64,000 nucleotides of DNA. Source: Fulvia fulva. Its lineage: Eukaryota > Ascomycota > Dothideomycetes > Mycosphaerellales > Mycosphaerellaceae. Location of the stretch: the NCBI RefSeq assembly GCF_020509005.1, contig NC_063013.1, positions 5,890,001 to 5,954,000 of the forward strand, in the 5' to 3' direction. The position numbers and the translations under genes are program-made. The notes under the pieces were generated by a model. That model saw nothing but the letters and a program-made list of their open reading frames with translations. It made no database searches and was not told where the DNA came from. Of the stretch, positions 1 through 10,600 are shown one piece after another. Position 1 is the first letter of the stretch. Each line of letters opens with the position of its first letter.

Positions 1-415
1 GCCTATAGCGACCGCGAGCGTAGGAGGAATAGCGATAGGAGTACTAATAGAGTATAGGAGCCCGGAAGGGTCGACTCGTCGTCTACTCGACGGCTAGCCC
101 GTTTTCCGCTCGAAGGTCGACCTGTCTCCTACTCGATAGGCGACCCGCCTCTACTAATAGTCGACCTATCGTCTACTCGATAGTCGGCTAGCTACTAACA
201 CTCGTTCCTAGGCATCGGGTAGATTAGTACTCCGGGGCGGCTAACTTCCTAGTACTTACCGCTTCTAGTACGATAGATTAACCGATAAGTAATAGAAAGA
301 ACTTACTAATACCTAAAGAGGGTTTTTCCCCGTATAACGATTTTCCCCTCTCTCTTCCTTAATAGCCCCCGGCCTCGTAGACCTTTTAGGAGCTAGATAG
401 GCATTATAAATATAT
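1..415 (+). mobile_element. LINE family 3, 3' end fragment (RIP-mutated)
   Basis: This stretch matches, in reverse complement, the sequence at about 58,466-58,860, the 3' end of the LINE lying on the minus strand at 58.5-61.9 kb. It ends in an A/T-rich tail near 390-418, as LINE 3' ends do, and then abuts a Fot1-like fragment. It holds about three degenerate tandem units of roughly 50 bp, each with a GTCGAC and a CTACTCGA core (about 67-190). The 5' side lies outside the window. Confidence 0.75.
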
Positions 416-420
416 TTATT

Positions 421-1040
421 TATTAAGCTACGTACGCTAACCTCTCTAGCTCCGGACTCTACCCCTTAGGAGTCGAAGATACTATAAACTATACAAGAAT
501 TCGACTCTTAATCGATACTAGTAACGAACAAAATGCGTACCCGGGCAGGTTTATCGCTAAACTCGTTATAGGAAGGGGTATATTAGCTTATAAAAGGGAG
601 TAGAGAGATAGCGTATTAGATAGCTCTTATACGAAGCGAGATTAGTAAGCTACGTAAGTCTAACGAGGCCCTTATATAGCGGAAAGCACGAAAGCGCAAG
701 TATATTTAGTCTAGAGGGTCTCTAACCTTTAATAAGGCGTCGTAATTAATACCTCTAGAGGATACTAGGAGGTAGGAAGTAAGTAGAGAGTCGCTAGATA
801 GTGTTCGGCTAGTACTAAGGCTACGATGCTATAAGCGATATAGCGAGTCGGGGTATAACGTACGTACCTATTAAGTAGACTTACTAGATAGCGAAGAATC
901 TAAAGAGGAATTGTCCTCCTAGTAACGATTCTATAGGATGTCGTCTTGTTAAGATACCGTCGTAATTAAAGTAGAAGTAGTATAGTTCTTAGTAAAAGTG
1001 GCCCGCTTAGTAGTATAGCCTACTCGGTAGTAAAGTACGT
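421..1040 (+). mobile_element. Fot1/pogo-type DNA transposon, 3' fragment
   Basis: The sequence is nearly collinear with the right-hand 620 bp of the full-length element at 50,490-52,338. It ends with the same terminal repeat, here partly RIP-mutated, followed by a TA dinucleotide at 1041-1042. The transposase C-terminal frame is full of stops. The left part is missing and is replaced at about 418-421 by the LINE 3 tail, so a LINE insertion or recombination removed the rest. Confidence 0.85.
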
Positions 1041-1042
1041 TA

Positions 1043-1440
1043 GACATATAATATAGATAGTACTAGGTCGTACTCTACCGCTAGATTTATGTAATATTAC
1101 TCGTTCTTAGTAGTAGTAAGCGGAGCGTTAATAGTGGATAATAGACTAAGCTAAGTAATAACGCTAGGCTATAGATAATGTTAGCGGGTTTATTAGGAAA
1201 GACAAGTTTATACTGCTATAGGGTTTTAATAATAATAATAATAGCGATAAGATAGATAAGGATAAGAATATAAGTAGTTAGTAGAAAGTAGTAAGGGGGA
1301 TAAGAAGAGAGCGAGAGATATAGAGGGCTTTAGTAAGGATATATAGACTAACTATAACTAAACAATCTTGTTACTTAATTATCCTATTTAACTTACGGCT
1401 CTTTAGTTAAGTAGTTATAACGTCCTATATTCAAGAAAGG
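1043..1440. other. Unassigned RIP-mutated sequence
   Basis: About 400 bp with the same TpA-rich, CpA-poor texture as the transposons but no recognisable motif. It includes a short (TAA)n run near 1229-1245. The texture changes to ordinary coding-island composition between about 1440 and 1540. Confidence 0.5.
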
Positions 1441-1783
1441 CCTAGAGGATAACATCCGTTTATAACTCCTTCGTACAGTGCTTACATTGTTGTCGTCTAA
1501 GTAATAGGAAGACCTGTGTTCGATTCATAGAAGAGCTATTCTTTCTGCATATAATATAGCCGTTGAAGTCGTGTTGTAATTGGTGCTCGGCCTTCGGCGC
1601 TTGATGAGGACTGGTTCTGCCGCCTCATAACACATTTTTCGTTGCTGCGCAAAGATTGTTTGGCAGAGCCACTGTCTTCTGACACGCCGGCAACATGTCG
1701 CCATAGTATTTGATCATACCGTAGCCCTGCTCTGGCAGCATAGTTCGAATCGTAGTCTTCTTGCTCGAAATTTCCACGGCGCG

Positions 1784-2861
1784 ATGCGATTATTCCTCCT
1801 GCCGATATCGACGCGACGGACACTCATTTACTGCGAGCGCATCCAGGAGCAGGTCACAGCTGGCCAGAAGCCTCCTCTGCAAGAGCGCGTGATCAACAAG
1901 GCTTCGACGACGTGGGCGACGTGGGAGAAGGCGGAGAAAGGCTGGCAGAAGCAGGTCACCGTCTACGCCAACAAGCTGCTGCGTCGCATCCCGTACGAAG
2001 AATGGGGTCTCAAGTCGATACCGCCAGCCACGAAGCAGAGGATTGAGGATATCAACAATGGCAGACTTCAGTTCGAGTGCATGTACCCGAGTGCCTTCTT
2101 GAAGAGCGACAGGGTACCTGGTGTGCTGAAAGCGCTTGCAACAGAGCGGCAGGCGCTACATAGAAAGAAGATGTGGACAAGCATAGCATGGATGCCCGTA
2201 TCTGCGCCATTCACTCTCGTTCCAGTGTAAGATCTAGCAACGATCCCATCAATACGCGCCATCTGATCGCTTCGTAGGATACCCAATCTGCCGTTCTTCT
2301 ATCTTGTCTTCAGAGCTTGGTCGGTAAGTGAGCGCTCAGAACGTTCTGTAGACAGCCCTTGCCCTTGCCTGGGGGATGCGCCTTCCGAACTTCTCTCGCC
2401 GCTGCAGTAGCTTGATGTGACGGTCGCTAACAAACGGTTCACAGCATTACAAGGCTCTGTATGGCGGGAAACTCCTGGAACACGTATTGCAAAACAATCA
2501 CATCAAGACGATCGAGTCCAGGCAGATGAACGAAATGTATGCTTCGGGTCTGCTTCACCCCGAACGACACATCGTGCGCGAGAACGAGAAACCGGCCGAG
2601 ACGGACATTGAGAAGGTCGCTAGCGATGTCGAAGCTCAGGTGCAGGGTGGTCAGGAGGAGGTCATGCTCTTGCAGAGGTGGAATGGCAAGCTCATCGCAG
2701 AAGGATTTCACCTCCCTGAAATGGAGGTCGAGATAGAGCGAGCAGTCGAACAGGTGGAGAACGCAATCAAGGACAGAACTGCGTCTCAGCAAAATTCCAA
2801 GCAATCGGAAGCTGGAACAGAGAAGACGGCGGATGTCAAGATAGAGGAGCTGAAGAAATGA
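1784..2861 (+). CDS. Mitochondrial K+/H+ exchange-related protein (PF10173-like)
   Basis: Three exons, 1784-2226, 2278-2323 and 2445-2861, joined by GT-AG introns of 51 and 121 bp, give a 301-residue protein. The start fits the family, whose fungal members open with MRLFLLPISTRRTLIYC-like sequence. The joined exons rebuild the conserved stretch VIPNLPFFYLVFRAWSHYKA (about residues 148-167), which is unreadable without splicing and strongly supports both introns. A hydrophobic run at about 135-160 could be one or two inner-membrane helices. The C-terminal third is charged and glutamate-rich, with likely coiled coil around 205-290. Family members such as yeast Ydl183c are linked to mitochondrial potassium/proton exchange; the exact role here is inferred from family. 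No other gene is near enough to suggest co-regulation. The downstream hydrolase starts about 317 bp after the stop. Confidence 0.88.
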
Positions 2862-3177
2862 GGTACGAGTGATGGAGACGACTGTACAGGATACAACGCT
2901 TGCATATGGCGGCGCAGGACTTGGGTATGAGAGATAGACGTGTAACACTACGCTCATGGCGACAACGGCGACAGCGCGCAACCAGTCTGCGGTTTCTATC
3001 GCACAAATTAGCAGCCCGGAATCACGGACAATGAAGATCAATGTACAGCTGACCTACCTCAGCCAGAGGGAGTGCGACTGAAACCCGCGGATGCGATGTA
3101 GCACGAGGTCAAGGCAGCAAGACCGCATAACATTGCATCGGACTCCAGCCTCAATCACAACTTCACATCACCCATCC

Positions 3178-3681
3178 ATGGCCTCTCCCATGCAAGACGA
3201 CCCCGAAAACTTCGAACATATCCTCAGCCCCCCCAACAACCGCCGACTCCACTACTCCAGCGCCGGTAACCCCCAATCGAACCTAGTCGTCCTCTTCTTC
3301 TCCGGCTACCTCAGTATCGGTACCACCTCTGACACCTCCCTCCCCGCCCCCATCAAGTCACTCGGCGCTCACTACATAGCGCCCACCCTCCACGGCAATG
3401 GCAGGAGCAGCAGCACTCCTGTCCACACTCATTCCGACTGGGGATTTGAGCCTGCGAAGCTTGATGAGCAGCATGTGAACGGGGAGAGGAAGATCCTTGT
3501 CGTGAATAGTGACGGCGATGATCTAGGTGGCGGTATGGCGAAGTGGCTAGTCGGGAACTACAAGTTCGCGACGTTAAGAACGATTGAGGGAGGGCATCTT
3601 GCTGCTATGTATCATCTTGACAGCATCTATGAGGAATTACTGGCCGGCTCGTCAAAGTTCGCCGTGGACAGCGTACAATGA
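3178..3681 (+). CDS. Alpha/beta hydrolase-like protein, internally deleted
   Basis: A single-exon 167-residue frame. I chose the ATG at 3178 (context CCATCCATGGCC) over an upstream in-frame ATG at 3091, because the extra 29 residues look non-coding. The N-terminal half reads like the first strands of an alpha/beta hydrolase (NLVVLFFSGYLSIGTTSD, then a HGNGRSS turn). The C-terminal half resembles the end of the fold, with KILVVNSDGDD and the histidine-bearing IEGGHLAAMYHLD. The middle section that should carry the G-x-S-x-G nucleophile elbow and the cap is absent: the frame jumps from HGNGRSSS to TPVHTHSDWGFEP. No intron borders there could hide it. Family members are usually near 300 residues, so about 100 or more are missing. 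Probably a decaying or non-catalytic gene. The substrate is unknown. Confidence 0.6.
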   Translation: MASPMQDDPENFEHILSPPNNRRLHYSSAGNPQSNLVVLFFSGYLSIGTTSDTSLPAPIKSLGAHYIAPTLHGNGRSSSTPVHTHSDWGFEPAKLDEQHVNGERKILVVNSDGDDLGGGMAKWLVGNYKFATLRTIEGGHLAAMYHLDSIYEELLAGSSKFAVDSVQ

Positions 3682-4279
3682 AGCACACTGGATCACGGGG
3701 ATTCTCATGCCGACGATTTTGCGATTCACCGCATCAATCGGCACACTCGTAATCGAAATGGGTGGCAGGAAGCATTAATATGTTGTCGTAGGCTGAATAT
3801 ACGACTATGGAGCCGTAGCGCTGGGCACGGCTAGGAACTGCTTGGGGTCACATCTGACGCAGACCGCAAAGGGGTAAAACACGTACGACTCAGATGATCC
3901 TGCCACACGGATATACGTCAAAGCCATGTCTAATGTCCAGGCTTGACACAGAACAGAGCGTTCTCGACAGATGAAATCAGATGCAGGCCTATAAACGACA
4001 CGGTCGAAGACAGCGGATGGTATTGTCGCTATCTATCCCGCGCGTCTGGACTATGTCATGGCCAGCAGCTCAGACGACGATGCTACTGATACCTCCATCG
4101 GTCCTCCAATATGTACAGTATGCAGACAGAACGCAAACCGTCTCAATTACTATAACCAACAACCGGCGCTGCTTTAGCATTTCTAGCTGTATTTCCGCTC
4201 GCCTTGAGCGTTCTGATTTCTATCATGGGTATCTAAAGCCCGTGCTGCCAACGCCTTCGCTAATATTGCAGTACTGGTA
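3682..4279. other. Intergenic, convergent 3' ends
   Basis: The hydrolase (+) and the cyclin-like gene (-) converge on this 600-bp spacer. A 143-codon plus-strand frame at 3981-4412 overlaps the cyclin-like gene and shows no recognisable motif. I see no gene here. Confidence 0.5.
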
Positions 4280-5136
4280 TCAGAGAAGCGGGACCCAGGC
4301 CTTCAACGGTAGGGGACAATCGTCTGCGATGGGCGACGAACAAGAGTCTGGTGTAAGCTGGCCATGTTGCCAGAGAGATGAAGTGCCATCGAGAAGAAGC
4401 TGCAAGGAGTAATTTGCCGCGAACTCGGTAGTGTCCGTTGGACGTTCGTTGAGCTTGTCAGCGCCATGAGCAGCGTCAACATTCAGTCTCAGCCGTGCCT
4501 CCTGAAGCTTGTGCTCATCAGCGCTGAAATGGAGCCGGAAGTCCAGCATAACAAGCAGATCCATAATGGTCTTGTCGATGCGGCTTGCAGTCCAGGCGCA
4601 GTCGCAGACATGGTAAGACCACCACTGTGCTCTTGGTGTATGATCGCAGGAGTATGACACCGCAAGACTGAGAGCGGCGACCACGCGAAGGGCTGGCGGC
4701 GCATCGCCCAGGTCCTTGGTATTATCATCGGTCGTGTGGAGAGCAGCCAGAATGTTGAAAGCCACAGCAAGAAGCACCACAGGAAGACCAGCTCGCACGA
4801 GCACACCTCGGATGGCGGCGATATCCACGGGACTTGGGTCAGTGACCAGGCTGACCTCAAGCGCGAAGACGGATGAGATGTGATCATCTGTATGCTGTCA
4901 GCGTCACGGCTCTGTCACTTCGCTACAAACCGGATCAGGGACTTACAATCTACAGAGATATCGTCACGCCGTGCCAAATCTTCCAAGACATCTATGACTT
5001 CGACAAGCAGATCCTTCTTCAGAGGCGGTGTCGGGAAATGCGAAAGTGACCCTTGAGCAGCCAGAAATGCGTCCAGGTCGTCTATGCCATCAAGTGAATT
5101 GGAAGCGCTGAGCGCCGGTGATGGTGGAGGTAACAT
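4280..5136 (-). CDS. Cyclin-box-like protein (possible Pcl/Pho80-type)
   Basis: Two exons, 5136-4947 and 4887-4280, separated by a 59-bp intron (GTAAGT donor, ACAG acceptor), encode about 265 residues. Splicing joins DDISVD to YDHISSVFALEV without a frame break. Residues about 85-180 have a pattern I associate with the cyclin box of fungal Pho85-type cyclins. First comes IRGVLVRAGLPVVLLAVAFN, like the 'RAxLPxxxxALAxxIL' helix. Then comes ALRVVAALSLAVSYSCDHTP followed by WWSYHV, like 'AALxLAxKYxxDxxxxxxxW'. Last comes IMDLLVMLDFRLHF, like the final LDxxL helix. Cyclins of this type activate a CDK (Pho85-like) in cell-cycle or nutrient signalling. The usual invariant Lys and Glu of the cyclin box are not clear, so a diverged cyclin fold or an unrelated helical protein are both possible. 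The C-terminal 70 residues are not recognised. Confidence 0.6.
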
Positions 5137-6496
5137 GTTGTCTCATGCTTTGTTGTTCGAGTATTCAAGATGCAGCAAGATCGATTTTGAAGACAGAGTA
5201 AGTCGATGATTGTAGCTTGGTCGATGGACAGCAGCCTTGTTCCGGAAGAATGAGGTTCGCGAGTCTGGGCACCAAGTACAAGTACAGTGTAGATGGAGTG
5301 CTTTGGACAGACTTTGGTACGTGGCTGCGAAAGGCGTAAGGATGTGCTGATGAAACGGACAAAGATGCTCGTGCCCGCAATGTCGAGGTGGAGTGCACAA
5401 GCGTCGAGCAGAGGGTTCTAGCGGCTATTCACCACCGTTTGCCATTTCCTCCCGAGCTCGCGCGAGGAAGGAGCATTGTCATGTTTGCAAAGCATTTGCG
5501 GAACACGACGGGAAGTTCGAGGCAGTGCATGAGCGTTGAAGTGGCACAAAGTCGGAATCGCTGGAAAGCGCGGTGGGGGATCAGAATGTGTAGTTGGAAA
5601 GAGCGGTTCAGCTGTCGAATCGGGACATTGACCACGCAACTCGCGAGTTGTCGACATTGACAGCGGCGGCCCGCTCCTTGGACGCGCAATGGCGCGACTC
5701 AGCATGTGATACTGACGCTGAAGATTACAGATGGCTTTCCAACCACCTTGGCTGCAGCCGCCAGGGCATGAGAATTGTGACGCGGATCCTGCGCCAACAG
5801 TGGCTGCGAGCACCCATGTTCCCAGAGTCGCGTCTGTCGTGCACTTTGACAAGAGAGACTGCCGTCAACGGCCGTGAACAATTCTCCATCTATTCTGCGG
5901 CAAGGACCGAGGGGACACTGTTTGCTCGGCCCGAACGACCCGGACGACCAGGATGCCGCGTGCCGATCGCCGCAACATCGTCTCTCTCTCCGTACGCATT
6001 TATACATGTGCAGCATTTCATTGTACATCAGGCCATGTTGCCATTGATGGACCAGCAGCTACATGTAGTTGCGTTGCACGACAAGTGCCTGTATCCTTGC
6101 CTATGCAGTGCTCACCTTCCCGCTGCCTTCAAGTTCACATCCACCCCGCCAACCTGCCTGCTGCTCGCGAGAGCTCTTTCCATCCAGTCGCGATGCCTGC
6201 CCCAAGGCAAGATCACCAGAGAGATACCTACATGTAGTATGCTGTGATTGACATGGTAGGTACAATCTGACCGAGGAGTCACTGGCCCCTCGTGGACAGA
6301 ACAACTCTCAAAAGTTCATCGTCGCACGACACCTCCATCACACTCCAGTCGTCATCCCACTATACAGCCATCAGCTCTACCCCACCAACGGCTTTACAAC
6401 AGCAGCAGAAAGTCCGTGTCCGAGTGTCAGGGCACTTCACGACTTCACAAACCTGCATATCTTCCCCGACACGACCATCAAAGACCTACAGACATC
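5137..6496. other. Divergent intergenic (promoter) region
   Basis: This 1.36-kb spacer separates the divergently transcribed cyclin-like gene (-) and the small protein gene (+). Open frames exist on both strands (for example 5594-6247 + and 5418-5852 -), but they overlap each other, lack domain-like patterns and have low-complexity composition, so I do not call them. The length suits a shared regulatory region. No specific binding site is claimed. Confidence 0.5.
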
Positions 6497-6908
6497 ATGC
6501 TACCCTTGAACCCCTCATACTATCAACAACCACTCATGACTCCCTCTTCGCCCGCGCACCACAGTCACCCGTACATCTATCACAAGCCAAGCAGTCTTGC
6601 GACCCGGACCTTGGTGACTGGCCAGAAGCCTGTCCATGAGAAGCCAGTCAACCACTACGAGCACGCTGTTCAAGCCGCCGGTCAGAGCCAGCCGAAGAAC
6701 GAGACAACTGGTAAGACATAGACAGGCTCATACCAATTGCCCCTGTTCTGACTCGTCTCTCGCAGGAGCTACTCCGACAGGCAACGCTGATAGCCCCGGT
6801 CTTGGCCGTCAACAAAGCTGGAACATGCAGGACCGCAAACGGGACCACCACACGTCAATGCTCGCCGATAAACCCAACGAGCACGGTTACTCGAGCACCA
6901 GCAAGTAG
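6497..6908 (+). CDS. Small hydrophilic conserved-looking protein, 118 aa
   Basis: Two exons, 6497-6710 and 6766-6908, flank a 55-bp intron (GTAAGA donor, CTCGCAG acceptor) and give 118 residues. The junction joins ...KNETTG to ATPTGNADSPGLG in frame, while reading through the intron stops at once, which supports splicing. The start ATG follows ACATC. The N-terminus is rich in Pro, Ser, Tyr and His (MLPLNPSYYQQPLMTPSS). The C-terminus holds a compact motif, PGLGRQQSWNMQDRKRDH, then SMLADKP and a GYSSTSK end, which resembles small conserved hypothetical proteins of filamentous ascomycetes. There is no signal peptide, membrane segment or known domain, and the function is unknown. It is divergent from the cyclin-like gene and convergent with UPF2. 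Confidence 0.65.
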
Positions 6909-7645
6909 AAGCAGGTGTTCATGAATCTATTCTCCAGCTGCTTGTGCTGAAGCAGCTGCTTGACCTACTGTGTCCGCCGGCGCTAAGATGGAAATTGCAC
7001 TGGAGGGCCGGGGCGCGATACCTCGAGGGCGAAGGCTTCAATGCGTTGGAAAAGCTGATACCTAATGGCGCGCGCATGTTCATCGAGAAGGAATTGTGAC
7101 CAATTGGCGTTCTGACCTTGGAGTGAATTTGGACCTGCAAGGTAATGCCCCTGAACGACCTCATGACGATGCATGATTTTGTATCTCGACCTGTTACACA
7201 AGCAAATTGTATCAAAAGAGTGACTGCGGTCAGCACTTCAATCTCGCCTCCAATCTCGTGTTCTTCATCCTCTAAGCCTGTCTCGTATCATGCTGGCCGC
7301 TAACGTTCTACCACGCCCCTCTTCCCAGCGAAACCTATCCCGCCAAGCAGTCGACCTCCCGCGGTAGACTGTCGTGCTTGACGCAGTCATGGTCGGCCTT
7401 GGTTCAAGCACGAAGCTGAGCCTCGGTCTTTCTGGATCGGACGTGCTGCAGTTAAGCTAGGTCGTGTGTTGACCAGCTAGGCAGGGGAGTATCAGAGCCA
7501 AATTGCGCTGCATACCATGAGTTGATGCATAATAGCATCATATGATTGGTGAATGGTCGATCCATCGTATTAGTCGTCGTTGAACAGACACTGCATCTGT
7601 TCAGGCCGCTCGCGTTATGTCCTGTGAGCCACAACAAGCGGCCAG
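6909..7645. other. Intergenic, convergent 3' ends
   Basis: A 737-bp spacer between the stop of the small gene (+) and the stop of UPF2 (-). Short overlapping frames on both strands show no protein-like features. I see no gene or repeat. Confidence 0.5.
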
Positions 7646-10600
7646 TCAGCCTTTGGATGCCTGGGCACTGCTGCGCCGAGAGACAGAACCACGACGACCA
7701 CGCGTCGCCGACTTCTTGTCGACGACATACTGGTCGAGTGAGTGATGTCCCTCCGGGAGTTCGGCAGGGGTAGAAGCAGTACTGGAACGGTGTGTGCCAT
7801 ACCAATCGATGTCGCCCAACTGCAACTTCCTCGCGCGCTGCTTGCTGCGCGTGTTGCCTGACTTGTCGTATCGTGGGACGCCATGCAAAGAGTCGTAAGA
7901 ACCTGTCTCGTCAGTGAATGATTCGGGATCGTCGTTGTCAGATTCGTGTGGGGTGACATTCTCCTCGTCGCTCTTGGTCGAATGTTGAGATCGACCATGA
8001 ATGTTCAGGCTCTTGTTGAGTGAGCCTGTACCGACGAGTCGAACCGAATGTTTGTTGGACTGCACATAATGAAAGGCGGGGCGTGATTCACCGTCTGCCT
8101 GATCGTCGTTGAGATCATAGTTCAAGACCAGATTCTTGATCCTCTGTTGCTCGGCTTTCTCGGCTTGCTGCTGAGATCGCATAGCGACAGCGAAAGAAGA
8201 ATCCGATGGCAGGTCGATCGAGCGAGTCTGGGACGAGAGTTAGCTTCAAGTCGGACACAGCCGCTTCGACAAATACAGACCTGCTGGCGATTGCCCTTCT
8301 TGCTCAGAAGTGCAAACTTCATGGTCGCAGCACCGTTGACTTGAGGTTGTGGCTGTTTGACTTCCTCGACATTCTCTTCTGTAGCAATGGCAGGATCACG
8401 AGCTGTGCGCCGCATCGGTAGAGGAACGTCGAACATCGGCTTGCGGTCAAACTTGCGCGACTCGACGCTTTCGGCCATCATCTTGGCAAGTTCACGATCG
8501 AAGTCGGCATCTGCTTCTGGATCTCTGTACTCATCTGGACGAGTGACAACGATGTGCTCCTCTTCGTCAGAATCATCAGCTTGCTTTTCATCATCACCTT
8601 GTGCGACATCATCGCTGTCAGACTTTGGGTTTCCACCCTCTACATCCGCGGCGTCATCGTCCTCCTCGCCGTCATGGCGGGCATCATCAGACAGCGCACC
8701 TTCTGCTTCGGGCTCCTCCTGCTCCTCCGGTTCCTGTGTCTTGCCTGCAGCGGTGTCGCGGTAGTGCTGCTTCGTAGCCTCGGCAAACACCTTCCCAGCT
8801 TCGGGAAGATTGCCCAGTACGAGCTTCCACTGTGGCCGAAGGAGATTGTAAGTATCTTGGATCACAAACTCAATGTCCATCGGAAGCTGGTCCTTGACGT
8901 TGATGTAGAACTGAAAGAAGTTCAAGAAGAAGTCCAGCTTCTTCTTCGCGGCGCCCTTCTCGAAGCAATGCCCGCAGGTTTCCAGGACAGCGCATACCAG
9001 ACGTACACGAAAGAAATCGTCCGGCAGGTCCATTGCACAGGTGTTGCCTGGTCGAGCATAACCACCTGCATGACCGTAGTTGAGAAGTTTGTAGAGCGTA
9101 TCGAAGACAAGCTGTGAGTCCACGATACGATACATGTACAGCTCTCCCAAATATTTGACTTCGGCGATCCTGCGCTGGTTGTACTTGAAGTCATTGATCT
9201 CCAGACCGACGGTAATTCGCTCCAGAAGCTCGTCCAATACAGTAATCGTGAAGCTCGGATGGAAGCGATAAAGGGCGGCAAGCATCATAGCCAGGAGGTA
9301 GATGTTGCCGAACCTGATCTTGCCTGGTTTAACGAAGATCTTGCGCAGGATATCGACCACTTCCGTCTCTTCCCAATGCAGTTTTCGAATCTGCTTGATG
9401 ACCTTGTCGAGCGTCTTCTTGCTAAGATCGACGTAGACGAGCTTTCTCACATACAGGTCCAGGGTCGTCCGCTCTTTCTGCTGTATAGCAGCACGCTCGG
9501 AAGGATTCACGTAGTAAGCGGCATTTTCTATCAGCATGCGCTCTTGCTGACCGAGATGCTGAGCCGCCTTCTTGCGCTGCAATGTCTCCAAGAAGGAAGT
9601 CATCCGTGGCGAGGTGTCCGGGTTGCGCAGCAGGTAGCGACCACAGTTCTCTAGAAGATTTGCTATAACTTCAATGTTCATCCTGCTGAAGTCGTCTAGG
9701 CTGACCTTGAGACAGTGAAAGATGACGTGCTCCGGAACCACGCCAAATTTGGTGAGCTCTGCAATGTAGCGAATGTTCACCATGCGGACTTGACCAAGGA
9801 AGTCTTTCGACTTGCGTCGCTGCAGGCTTCGAAACTCATCGTCGAGATAAGAAATCATGGCCTGTGGGATGTCCTGTAGATATCGTCCGAGGGTAGCAAC
9901 CAAGCGCGCATACAGAGGTAATAGATCGGTCCTGCCCTTCGGGATCTCCTCGATTGACTTGATGAGTCTGTTGCGAGAGGCCTTTGAATTGAGGAAGCAA
10001 AAGTCGATAGCGAATTGATCGACTTGCTCTTTTGTTATGAGTTCGTGCAACCGAGCGAGAAGCGCATCGACTTGAGCTCCAACGGGCTTGTTCGCAATAG
10101 CAGTAGAACTATCTTCGAGCTCGGTGGGCTTCTCCTTGGCATCTGCAACCTCGTCGACCTTCTTCCCGACTTGCTCATCGTTCTCGTTCTTCTTCTTCTT
10201 GCCATCCTCAAGCAGAATGCCAGGGACACGGTCTTTGAGGTCGACTAGACTCTCGTAGAACCGACGCTCGTCTTCGTCTTCCCAGATGCCCGCACCCTCA
10301 GCCTGGCCTCTTAGATACTCGCCAGTCTTGACCAAGCCTATGCTGCCTTCGAAGCCGCTCGAATTGCTGTCCTTCTCCGAGAGATCTGGCATATCAGCAC
10401 CGAGCACCTCAGCCAGAGTCTGCGCACTCGACACAAGCTTCTCCTGGGCTTTGATCGACTTTTCGTAATTGGTCTGACGATCTTCAAACACTTCGCCAGA
10501 CTTCACATAGGCCTCAGCATTGCGCTTACCTTGCGTCGTGAGGCGGTCCTGATCCCGTACAATATGCGACTTTACATCCTCAAAGTACCGTAGAAGGATG

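Noticed and set aside
3981..4412. 143-codon plus-strand frame
   Set aside because: Overlaps the end of the spliced cyclin-like gene on the other strand and looks random.
5594..6247. 217-codon plus-strand frame in the divergent spacer
   Set aside because: Overlaps a 144-codon minus-strand frame, has irregular composition and no motif; likely chance.
8554..9117. 187-codon plus-strand frame
   Set aside because: Antisense shadow of UPF2, whose minus-strand product has clear MIF4G domains.
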